Part shown: piece after piece, positions 19,047 to 26,305 of the stretch
How the letters are laid out: each line of letters begins with the position of its first letter
How positions within the stretch are numbered: the stretch's first letter is position 1
Assembly: GCA_946811695.1 (NCBI GenBank)
Contig: OX328132.1
Span: forward strand, 128,951,372-129,015,371
Length of the DNA stretch: 64,000 nt
Origin: Gonocerus acuteangulatus
Lineage: Eukaryota > Arthropoda > Insecta > Hemiptera > Coreidae
Direction: 5' to 3'
Notes under the pieces: generated by a model
What the model was told of the DNA's origin: nothing
Database searches by the model: none
The model's input: the letters and a program-made list of their open reading frames with translations, nothing else
Translations under genes and position numbers: made by a program

Positions 19047-20510
19047 CTACTGAAATATATCAAATTCTGAATGTATCAAACCCATTCCTAAATGTCTTTT
19101 AATTTTCATTGCATTCGTTGTCAAATATGCCGCAGTTCTTTCTCCTATATCAGCATCACTCGAAATAACTCTTTCCCATGCTTTATTTTCTAAAATTTTG
19201 TCTGCGATATGTCTATCTGATACTTCTTTATGATCTCTATAAGATATATCATGTTCTTTTGCAGCTTCATCTAATTTATTAATTGGTTTATCACCTCTTT
19301 CCAATCTTTCATTTAATTTAGTACCTGGACCTAAATAGTTATAACCCGGATAATGTAATTCAAATGGTAATCCACTTAATATTTTATTAAACAATCCAGA
19401 TCCTATAGTTTCATCCTTAATTATTTTATGTGGAAGAGCATTCACTAATCTTATTAAATATTCAGTTCCTTTTCGATCATCAATATGTTTTTCTAAAAGA
19501 TTTGTTAAAAATCTGATAATACCGACTTTTTCATTATGAAAATTATTATCTCCAGCCAATTCTGAAGCATATATTAAATTCAATCTTGAAATCAATTCAT
19601 TCAAATTTTGTATATACATAACAGAATGTTCATTATAATTAACTATTCCTCTTCCGGTAACCGGAATTGTCTTTAATTCTTCGTATATAGGTTTTAATAA
19701 ATTTTTATATTTTTTTGATTGTGGAGCTTTTGGTCTATTTGTTGATGAGTTATTTTTGTTATATAAAACCTCACTATTAATTAAAATTTCTTTATAGGTA
19801 TTAAATTCTTCTGGTGAATATAATTTTTCACCTTTATTATCAAATAAGTTTTCATAATTTTGTGTTAAGAGAACCCATAATCCTTTTGTTCCAATATATT
19901 TTTTTCCATCAATAATTAAATCATTTCCATCTATATTAACTTTATTCTTTCCGATTTTAAAAAATAATTTTTTTTCATCGTAAGTAATTCCATAATGTTT
20001 ATCAGTTAGTTTTGGTAAATATGTTGCTCCAAGAGGACCAATTATTTGACCGATAACAGATGATGAAATATTCAATGGAGTATCTGATTCATTTAAACTG
20101 TCTTCACTTAAATCTGACTCGTCTTCTGAAACTTTTTCCATTGGAACAAATGTAACTCTCTTTTTGTCTTTTGAAAAAGGTGTACTTTTTGCAAGTGGTG
20201 TATCTTTATCGTATAATTCTCCTTCAAAAGATGTTTCTTCTCCCGAAGGTGGAATTTCCATATCTGCTATGTTTCTTGTAAACGGTACAAGATCTGTAAT
20301 TAATGTTTTATTTTGTTCTAACACATTTTTTATACTCTTGTCGACTTGAGAAATCTTTTCATTAAAAGTATTATCAAGTTTATTGATTGCACTCGTTATC
20401 GGTAAATATTCTTTACCTTTTAAATCTTCTTCAAGTATTCTTTGTTTTCTGGCATGTTCAAATTTTTTAATTAATCTATCTCTTATCTTAATAGTTTGTT
20501 TTGGATCCAT
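19047..20510 (-). CDS. DUF8207-like protein with C-terminal parvovirus-type phospholipase A2 domain
   Basis: 487 aa. An N-terminal basic coiled-coil part (1-70) precedes an acidic low-complexity segment (about 95-145). A central DUF8207-like block follows (about 170-280; YGITYDEK, KKYIGTKGLWVLL). The C-terminus has a phospholipase A2 signature: a calcium loop YLGPGT (392-397) and catalytic H420-D421 within DEAAKEHDISY. In parvovirus VP1 this domain breaches endosomal membranes during entry, and a similar role as a minor virion component is inferred. The start is AATAAATGG. The gene precedes the short ORF and zinc genes on the minus strand. The PLA2 active-site residues are intact. Confidence 0.88.
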   Translation of the reverse strand: MDPKQTIKIRDRLIKKFEHARKQRILEEDLKGKEYLPITSAINKLDNTFNEKISQVDKSIKNVLEQNKTLITDLVPFTRNIADMEIPPSGEETSFEGELYDKDTPLAKSTPFSKDKKRVTFVPMEKVSEDESDLSEDSLNESDTPLNISSSVIGQIIGPLGATYLPKLTDKHYGITYDEKKLFFKIGKNKVNIDGNDLIIDGKKYIGTKGLWVLLTQNYENLFDNKGEKLYSPEEFNTYKEILINSEVLYNKNNSSTNRPKAPQSKKYKNLLKPIYEELKTIPVTGRGIVNYNEHSVMYIQNLNELISRLNLIYASELAGDNNFHNEKVGIIRFLTNLLEKHIDDRKGTEYLIRLVNALPHKIIKDETIGSGLFNKILSGLPFELHYPGYNYLGPGTKLNERLERGDKPINKLDEAAKEHDISYRDHKEVSDRHIADKILENKAWERVISSDADIGERTAAYLTTNAMKIKRHLGMGLIHSEFDIFQ

Positions 20511-20574
20511 TTATTATATTAAAAAGTTCAGAACGGTTTAACTAGATTTAACTAAGTTAAACATTTCGTTAAGT

Positions 20575-21297
20575 TTATTTGTCATGAATCAGACTTAAAT
20601 ATATAATATTATTAACATTTTCATTATTTAATAATTCATGTCTTTCATTCCTAATAGTTACATTTATTTTTTGAATTTTATGAATATCGTTTCTAATTGG
20701 AACATAAACAATTTCTAAGGGTTTTTCTGAAATCTTTGATTCAAAAGGAACATTCGGGAAAAAACTATATACTAAATCAGTTTCTTCATGTATGTGTTCA
20801 TTAGAAGAATGACTCACTAAACTAGATTCAACTAAATTACAATGAATTTCGATAACATCAAAAGGTCTTAATTTAGGTCTGAATTTTCCAACATGTACTG
20901 TGTTACTTGCATAATCTGTTGAAATTTCATTTTTAGTTGGTATTTCGAAACCAAAAATGTTTTTAAGATTTACGTCCAGATCAAATGGATACGGTGAAAA
21001 CATTTTTACCTTTCCATCATTATTACTTTTTATATAGAACTTTTCGTTTACAAGTTCTTTCTTTATTAGATTATCGATTTCTTTTAAACTCCAAAATCCT
21101 TTTTCAATTTTAATATGTTTTCTTGATTTATTAATATCGAATGAAATGAATGAATCTTTTTGTATGTTAGGAATGTTATTATCCGAATAAAAACCAACAA
21201 GACCTATTTTATAATTTATATTTTCGTCTAGAAATATTGGATGTGCTAATTTCAAAGTCAACTCAGAAGTTTTACCAGTTATTTTTAACAATTTCAT
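20575..21297 (-). CDS. Penton / minor capsid protein (single jelly roll)
   Basis: 240 aa. It has the features of Polinton/adintovirus penton proteins: an early YKIGLVGFYSDNNIPNI segment, a middle KNIFGFEI, a late CNLVESS, then LVYSFFPNVPFESKI and IVYVPI. The protein is expected at the five-fold vertices of an icosahedral capsid beside the major capsid protein. It is divergently arranged with the ATPase (24 nt between start codons), so the two share a bidirectional start region with a TATAAATA-like sequence. It does not carry the AATAAATGG start context seen in most other genes. Confidence 0.88.
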   Translation of the reverse strand: MKLLKITGKTSELTLKLAHPIFLDENINYKIGLVGFYSDNNIPNIQKDSFISFDINKSRKHIKIEKGFWSLKEIDNLIKKELVNEKFYIKSNNDGKVKMFSPYPFDLDVNLKNIFGFEIPTKNEISTDYASNTVHVGKFRPKLRPFDVIEIHCNLVESSLVSHSSNEHIHEETDLVYSFFPNVPFESKISEKPLEIVYVPIRNDIHKIQKINVTIRNERHELLNNENVNNIIYLSLIHDK

Positions 21298-21321
21298 CTT
21301 ATATAAATTACTCTATTTATA

Positions 21322-21999
21322 ATGGAAAAAAAGTATCGTATAAAAATTTACCACGAAGATAAAAATAAGACTAACAATAAACCTTTTCCATTACCATTAA
21401 GATGTATAATTATCGGTAGTAGTGGTTCTGGAAAAACAACTTTATTAACAAATTTTATTTATGGAGATTGGTTAGATTATTCTAAATTATATGTATGTAG
21501 TAAATCTTTAGATCAAGATATTTATCAAGAAATGATTGAGTTGTTTAGTGATATTGGAAATAAAATAGGAGAGGATGTAGGGTGTTTTTATAATGATATT
21601 GAAGAAATGGAAAATGTAGATACTTGTGAACCGAATAGTTTAGTTATCTTTGATGATATTATATTTGAAAATCATGAAAAAATTAATGAATATTTTGTTA
21701 GAGGTAGACATAAAAATATTTCTTGTATTTATTTAAGTCAATGTTATAGTAAAGTTGATAGAAAGTTTATTAGAAATAATGTTAATTTTATTTGTTCTTT
21801 TAAACAATCTCTTCATTACACTGAAATGATATATAAAGATTTTGCTGGAAGTGATTTTTCATCCTTTGATATTTTTAAAAAAATTTGTAATGATTGTTGG
21901 GGGGATGATTATGGTTTTCTATCGATAAATACATATAATAAATTAAACAATGGAAAGTATATCCATAAACTAGAGAAATTTATCTATTTTAAAGACTAG
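21322..21999 (+). CDS. Genome-packaging ATPase (FtsK/HerA, A32-like)
   Basis: 225 aa. Walker A is at 32-40 (GSSGSGKTT) and Walker B at 107-112 (LVIFDD), followed by the SCIYLSQCYSKVDRKFIRNN segment, which holds the sensor glutamine. This is the set seen in Polinton, adintovirus, virophage and poxvirus A32-type packaging ATPases, which translocate the genome into preformed capsids. The start Met is within TTTATAATGG. It is followed 17 nt later by the 52-aa zinc-ribbon gene. Confidence 0.95.
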   Translation: MEKKYRIKIYHEDKNKTNNKPFPLPLRCIIIGSSGSGKTTLLTNFIYGDWLDYSKLYVCSKSLDQDIYQEMIELFSDIGNKIGEDVGCFYNDIEEMENVDTCEPNSLVIFDDIIFENHEKINEYFVRGRHKNISCIYLSQCYSKVDRKFIRNNVNFICSFKQSLHYTEMIYKDFAGSDFSSFDIFKKICNDCWGDDYGFLSINTYNKLNNGKYIHKLEKFIYFKD

Positions 22000-22016
22000 A
22001 TTTTATCCTATAATAA

Positions 22017-22175
22017 ATGGTACTTATATATTGTGTAAAGTGTAAAAAACAAACAGAAAGTAAGAATTATCATGAAGAAACTTCTAAAAATGGAAAACTC
22101 ATGGGTAAAGGAATTTGTAAAATTTGTGGAAGTAAAAAGAATACTTTTTTAGGTCAAAAAATGAAAAAGAAATGA
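22017..22175 (+). CDS. 52-aa zinc-ribbon protein (DUF5679-like)
   Basis: This short ORF starts in the AATAAATGG context. It has two Cys pairs (YCVKCKK near residues 6-9 and CKICGSK near 34-37) separated by a basic, Gly-containing linker, then a basic tail. DUF5679-type ribbons with the same layout occur in Mavericks and large DNA viruses, where the function is unknown. Its stop overlaps the integrase start (ATGA at 22172-22175), suggesting coupled expression on one transcript. Confidence 0.75.
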   Translation: MVLIYCVKCKKQTESKNYHEETSKNGKLMGKGICKICGSKKNTFLGQKMKKK

Positions 22176-23113
22176 GTGTAAAAGAAGGAATAATTGAAGA
22201 AATTCATAAACCGGTTAGAAGAAATTTTGAAAGAACAAAAATTATAACTCGAGGAATAAATGACCTGTGGCAATCTGATTTAGTTGAGATGAATACTGGA
22301 AGTTTAAAAGGAATATCAAAAATTAATAAAGGATTTAAATATATTTTAACTGTAATAGATACATTTTCTAAAGTTTCTTGGGCAATTCCTGTTAAAGATA
22401 AAACTGGTAAATTAGTGACTGAAGCATTAAAAAGTATATTGAACGATAAAAATAAACCAAAAAATTTACAAACGGATAACGGAAAAGAATTTTATAATAA
22501 AGAATTTCAGAATTTAATGAAAGAATATAATATCAATCATTATTCTAGTTATAGTGAAATAAAATCTGCTATAGTAGAAAGATTTAATAGAACATTAAAA
22601 GAAAAAATGTGGAAAGAATTTTCTAAGAGAGGAAATTATAAATGGATAGATATTTTAGATGATTTGATTAAAACATATAATAATTCCTATCATAGAACTA
22701 TAAAAATGAAACCTATAGAAGTTAATAAGAAAAATGAAGAAGAAGTATTAATGAATATTTATAATGATAACAATGTTAAAAATGAAAAACCGAAATTTAA
22801 ATTAAACGATTATGTAAGGATAAGTAAATATAAAGGAATATTTGAAAAAGGATATACACCTAACTGGTCTACTGAAGTTTTCAAAATAAATAAAATAATA
22901 AATTCCATTCCTATTACTTATAAATTAAAAGATTTGAAGGAAGAAGAAATCGAAGGTAGATTTTATAAAGAAGAATTAATGAAAACCAAATATCCACATG
23001 ATTATCTTGTTGAAAAGGTTTTAAAAAGAAAAGGGGATAAAGTTTATGTCAAATGGTTAGGTTTTGATAATTCACATAATACTTGGATAAATAAAAAAAA
23101 TGTTGTGAATTAA
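22172..23113 (+). CDS. Retrovirus-like integrase with C-terminal chromodomain
   Basis: 313 aa of the rve superfamily. It inserts the Polinton and makes the 6-bp duplication. The catalytic triad is D36 (LWQSDLVEM), D102 (LQTDNGKEF) and E136 (AIVERFNRT), a D,D33E arrangement. An SH3-like region follows (about 205-260), then a chromodomain (about 276-313; YLVEKVLKRKGDKVYVKWLGF...TWI) that may direct integration to methyl-marked chromatin. No N-terminal HHCC finger is evident; the preceding 52-aa zinc ribbon overlaps its start by 4 nt. The 3' end overlaps the convergent bro gene by 4 nt. Confidence 0.95.
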   Translation: MSVKEGIIEEIHKPVRRNFERTKIITRGINDLWQSDLVEMNTGSLKGISKINKGFKYILTVIDTFSKVSWAIPVKDKTGKLVTEALKSILNDKNKPKNLQTDNGKEFYNKEFQNLMKEYNINHYSSYSEIKSAIVERFNRTLKEKMWKEFSKRGNYKWIDILDDLIKTYNNSYHRTIKMKPIEVNKKNEEEVLMNIYNDNNVKNEKPKFKLNDYVRISKYKGIFEKGYTPNWSTEVFKINKIINSIPITYKLKDLKEEEIEGRFYKEELMKTKYPHDYLVEKVLKRKGDKVYVKWLGFDNSHNTWINKKNVVN

Positions 23114-23901
23114 ATTTCTTTTTCACTGTGTAATTCCTCTATTTTTATAATTAGATATTCCTCACTAAATTCTTCATTATTTATTCTAAAATAATTACCA
23201 TGAAATTCTAAATCATTTTTTAATTTTTCTTTTATTCTAGAATATAAATTAACACTATTTGGATCATAGAATTTTATTATCTCCTCACAATCTTGATGTT
23301 CTAAAACTATTTTATCAACAGCTCTTTTTAAATATACTTTTTGACATCTTATAACATAATAACTATATTCACATTCATAGTCGTTTAACTTAAATAATAG
23401 GAAAAAATGTCTTAATTTTTCATCTTTAGTTTTAGGTACAACATCAGATTTGATATTTGTTATTTTATTATTTAAATTTTCAATTTTTTCATCTTTCTTT
23501 TTTATAATTTTGTCTTTACTGTATAATTCTTCCTTCAATTTATACTCCCCTGTTTTTCTAATTGTTTTGATAACATTGTAAACCCATTTTTGAAATTCTT
23601 TTGCTTGAGGTAATTTCGATTTCATAATCAAAGAATATAAACCTAATTCGTTAATAAAAATAGTATGTGCTTGCATATTTGAAGGGTGCTCTTCTAAGGA
23701 GCACCCTTCTAAAATAAGATTTAGATTTGTTTTATGTTCTTCATCAACAAGATTATATGCTTTGGTTATTTTTTTATACTCTAATAATTCAGCAATATCT
23801 CTAGCTTTAAACCAAGGATCGTTATTTCCATCTAAAATCATAAATATTTCTTTATTATTATAGTTAAGTTTGTTGTTCAGAATATTTAGAATCCCCTCCA
23901 T
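23110..23901 (-). CDS. bro: BRO family protein (Bro-N plus DUF3627-like C-terminus)
   Basis: 263 aa. An N-terminal Bro-N DNA-binding domain (about 18-120) has WFKARDIAELLEY, IFINELGLYSLIMKSKLP and FQKWVYNVIKTIRKTGEY. A coiled-coil linker (about 124-152) follows. The C-terminal domain has SYYVIRCQKVYLKRA and NSVNLYSRIKEKL, matching DUF3627 found in BRO proteins of baculoviruses, ascoviruses and entomopoxviruses. BRO proteins bind nucleic acid and modulate host or viral transcription. It is the only minus-strand gene inside the plus-strand right half, and convergent with integrase. The start has the AATAAATGG context and the polB-type leader. Confidence 0.9.
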   Translation of the reverse strand: MEGILNILNNKLNYNNKEIFMILDGNNDPWFKARDIAELLEYKKITKAYNLVDEEHKTNLNLILEGCSLEEHPSNMQAHTIFINELGLYSLIMKSKLPQAKEFQKWVYNVIKTIRKTGEYKLKEELYSKDKIIKKKDEKIENLNNKITNIKSDVVPKTKDEKLRHFFLLFKLNDYECEYSYYVIRCQKVYLKRAVDKIVLEHQDCEEIIKFYDPNSVNLYSRIKEKLKNDLEFHGNYFRINNEEFSEEYLIIKIEELHSEKEI

Positions 23902-23930
23902 TTATTAGAAACGAACATTTTTAAATCCTG

Positions 23931-24050
23931 CAAAAATTTCAAGGGGTAACGATTCGTTACTCCCTTAACTTTTTATCAACCTGCAAAAATTTCAAAGGGA
24001 ACGATTCGTTCCTCTTTAACTTTTTATCAACCTGCAAAAATTTCCAGTAG
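23931..24050. repeat. Tandem hairpin repeats between bro and pX genes
   Basis: Just over two copies of a unit of about 53-56 bp hold the phrase CCTGCAAAAATTTC (three times), then a hairpin (GTAACGATTCGTTAC at 23946-23960; GGAACGATTCGTTCC at 23998-24012) and CTTTTTATCAACCTG. The same phrase with a different stem occurs at 18979-19040. They lie in the divergent region between two start codons. Confidence 0.8.
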
Positions 24051-24092
24051 AAAGAATTTATATTCTTTTTTATTCATTATAAATTAAAGAAA

Positions 24093-24521
24093 ATGAGTGA
24101 GTATAAACCTTTTAAAATTTCACTAACGGAAGGTCAAAAATCTAAAATTATTGGTGCTGTAAAAAAGAAAACTGATGTTACAATCGATACAAAAAAAGGA
24201 AATAATTCAATTTTGTTAACTCAAAGACAGATCGATAAGATTAACAGAAATGCTAAAGACAGAAAGGGAACTAGAATTAAATTAACATATAAACAATTAA
24301 GAGAAAATGAAAAAGATGGTGGAATACTTCCTTTAATTTTTGCAGGATTAGGAGCTTTAGCTGCTTTAGCGAGTGGAGCAAGTTCTATTGCAAACTCGGT
24401 TATCGATAAAAGATATAAAGATAAACTAATAGAAGAACAAACAAGACATAATAAAGAAATGGAAAAGAAACAGGGAGGAAAACTTGTAACAGTTAAAAAA
24501 AAAAATAACTCCTTTATCTAA
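24093..24521 (+). CDS. pX/pVI-like hydrophobic-basic virion protein
   Basis: 142 aa. N-terminal ISLTEGQKSKI and ILLTQRQIDKIN repeats and basic segments come first. A Gly/Ala-rich hydrophobic stretch follows (about 76-104; LPLIFAGLGALAALASGA), then a charged tail. This layout is typical of the small Maverick/adintovirus protein compared with adenovirus core protein X or the membrane-lytic pVI. A virion, membrane-active or DNA-condensing role is inferred. Its last codons run through an 11-A tract (24494-24504) and overlap the upstream in-frame coding capacity of the protease. Confidence 0.8.
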   Translation: MSEYKPFKISLTEGQKSKIIGAVKKKTDVTIDTKKGNNSILLTQRQIDKINRNAKDRKGTRIKLTYKQLRENEKDGGILPLIFAGLGALAALASGASSIANSVIDKRYKDKLIEEQTRHNKEMEKKQGGKLVTVKKKNNSFI

Positions 24522-24579
24522 TTTTGATATCGAGAATATCGTTAAGAAGTTAAACATAAAACATTTTAGAGGAGTTTTT

Positions 24580-24927
24580 ATGAAAGATGAACTTCCGAAA
24601 CATCCTAGAAATATTGAGTGTGGAATTGTAAACATTGATAATTCTTTCGGAAATGGTACTCACTGGGTTTCTTATTATAAAAATGGAAATAAAAAATATT
24701 ATTTTAATTCATATGGAAACTTACATCCATCAAAGGAATTAGTTATATATTTGGGAAAAGATAATTTAATATATAATGAAGACAGACTTCAAGAAATTAA
24801 TGATCCACCTATTTGTGGACATTTATGTTTGTTAGTTCTTAAATTCTTTTCTAAAGATATGGATTTTAATGAAATTTTAAATATAATAAATAGAAAGAAA
24901 TGGAATCTTATTCAAGAGTTATTTTAA
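24580..24927 (+). CDS. Adenain-like cysteine protease (maturation protease)
   Basis: 115 aa from the first Met. Catalytic features are H28 (THWV), an oxyanion Q71 (RLQ) and nucleophile C79 (CGHLC). The middle acidic position is N43 in FNSYG, where Maverick proteases usually have Asp. It matures capsid proteins in related viruses. The reading frame stays open upstream to about 24490 and there encodes a typical protease N-terminus (SNFDIENIVKKLNI then FRGVFM) but no Met. The true start is therefore uncertain: either Met at 24580 with a shortened N-terminus, or entry by frameshifting from the pX-like gene on the A11 tract. The 3' end overlaps the next gene by 28 nt. Confidence 0.88.
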   Translation: MKDELPKHPRNIECGIVNIDNSFGNGTHWVSYYKNGNKKYYFNSYGNLHPSKELVIYLGKDNLIYNEDRLQEINDPPICGHLCLLVLKFFSKDMDFNEILNIINRKKWNLIQELF

Positions 24928-25736
24928 AATTTGATGTTTTAGGAAATCAAATTGTTTTTCCGGAATCTGGCGATATTGATGAAACGAAATTAAAAAGTGA
25001 TATTGTAAATGAACTTTCAAATTCTTTTAGAACAGAATTCTCAACATTCCAAACAAAATTAAAAGATGATGAAAATAAATTAAAGAATGATTTAAAAAAT
25101 GATTTTAATAATAAATTAAAGAATGAATTAAAAGTAAAAGTTGATGAAATTATCGGTTCATTGTTTACATTTACTAAAAGTTATATTGGTTTTAATAAAA
25201 AAAGACTTGTCAGTGTTTCAGAAGGAAGAGATAATAATGATGTAGTTATTATGAAACAAGTGAAAACGATGATAGAGAGGGCAATTAATGAAAATAAAAG
25301 AGATAAAAGAACAACTGATACAAAAGAATTTGAAGAGATCATCGATGAGAAATTATTTGAATATACAACTAAAGAAGATTTAGATGAAAAGATGAAAAAA
25401 CTCACTCAGGATTTAATTAGTGATGTTATACCAGTACAAGTTGATAGTGATATAAAGAACAAAATGGAAGAATATTTGAAAGAAGAAGAGTTACAAATAC
25501 ATCTTCAAATATTTTCTGACACTTTATATAATAGTTATTACCCACAAGTAGAACAATTTATGAAAGATTTAAACAATAAAATAGAAGAACTGGAAAAAGA
25601 CATAGCGAAAGAAGAATATAAAAAATCACTAAATGAAAGTATTCTTAAAGAAATAGAAATAATAAGAAAAGAATTAAACACAAAAGTATCAGAACTGCGA
25701 AGAGAACTTCATTATATTGCTTTACCTTCCGAATAG
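24900..25736 (+). CDS. Coiled-coil virion-type protein of Polintons
   Basis: 278 aa, highly charged, with long heptad-rich Lys/Glu segments (about 28-85 and 145-270). A short block near residue 95-130 (GFNKKRLVSVSEGRDNNDVVIMK) resembles the F..KRL..V..P...NDAV motif of Maverick proteins and phage tail-fibre-like stalks. It is probably a trimeric fibre or tegument-like virion component. That is inference, and no enzyme motif is present. Translation starts inside the protease 3' end (ATGGAATC), so the genes are tightly packed. Confidence 0.7.
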   Translation: MESYSRVILKFDVLGNQIVFPESGDIDETKLKSDIVNELSNSFRTEFSTFQTKLKDDENKLKNDLKNDFNNKLKNELKVKVDEIIGSLFTFTKSYIGFNKKRLVSVSEGRDNNDVVIMKQVKTMIERAINENKRDKRTTDTKEFEEIIDEKLFEYTTKEDLDEKMKKLTQDLISDVIPVQVDSDIKNKMEEYLKEEELQIHLQIFSDTLYNSYYPQVEQFMKDLNNKIEELEKDIAKEEYKKSLNESILKEIEIIRKELNTKVSELRRELHYIALPSE

Positions 25737-25793
25737 TATTATTTCCTAAAGTGGTAACAATTTTGAAAATTAAAAAGATTTTTTTCTTAATAA

Positions 25794-26225
25794 ATGGAGA
25801 CAACACAAAATAATGATTGGGATGAAATATCTTCATTTCCTGGTTTAACAACAGAATTTTTAATTGTATTTCAGAATAAATTAAATTGGAAACTTGTTTC
25901 ACAATACCATCCGTTTAAATTAGAAGAATTAGGAATGTTTTCAAATAAAATAGATTGGAAAATCATTTCGCGATATCAGAAAATCGATGAACAAAAGATC
26001 GAGTTTTATTACTCATTATTTGATTGGAACATTATGTCTTTTTATCAAAAGTTTTCTCCAGATACTTTAATAAAATATAAACATTTGGTTAATTGGATAA
26101 TAATTTTCGAAAGAACTGATATATCAAATGAATTTAAACAAGAACATTATGAAGAATTTTCGAAATATTATAAAAATAGATTTAATGTTGATACTGTACC
26201 TTCATTAATAAATTATGTTTTTTAA
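25794..26225 (+). CDS. W-repeat protein (about four 23-residue repeats)
   Basis: 143 aa built of repeats with the core F..K.(D/N)W..(I/V)S.Y.. at about residues 26, 50, 73 and 96 (NKLNWKLVSQYHP, NKIDWKIISRYQK, SLFDWNIMSFYQK, HLVNWIIIFERTD). Tryptophan-containing helical repeats of this kind are known in giant viruses and phages as uncharacterised proteins. No catalytic residue can be named. The start lies in AATAAATGG after a T-rich leader (AAAAAGATTTTTTTCTT) that resembles the one before the capsid gene. Confidence 0.7.
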   Translation: METTQNNDWDEISSFPGLTTEFLIVFQNKLNWKLVSQYHPFKLEELGMFSNKIDWKIISRYQKIDEQKIEFYYSLFDWNIMSFYQKFSPDTLIKYKHLVNWIIIFERTDISNEFKQEHYEEFSKYYKNRFNVDTVPSLINYVF

Positions 26226-26233
26226 ATTTTCAA

Positions 26234-26254
26234 ACCTCGTCACTGAGACGGGGT
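26234..26254. terminator. Hairpin between the W-repeat and capsid genes
   Basis: ACCTCGTC-ACTGA-GACGGGGT forms a GC-rich stem with one G-T pair inside an AT-rich intergenic gap of 80 bp. It is similar in position to the other intergenic hairpins of the element. The role is not shown. Confidence 0.4.
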
Positions 26255-26305
26255 CTAATAATTATAAACTACTTTTTAAATTATAACGATTTTTTATCTT
26301 AATAA

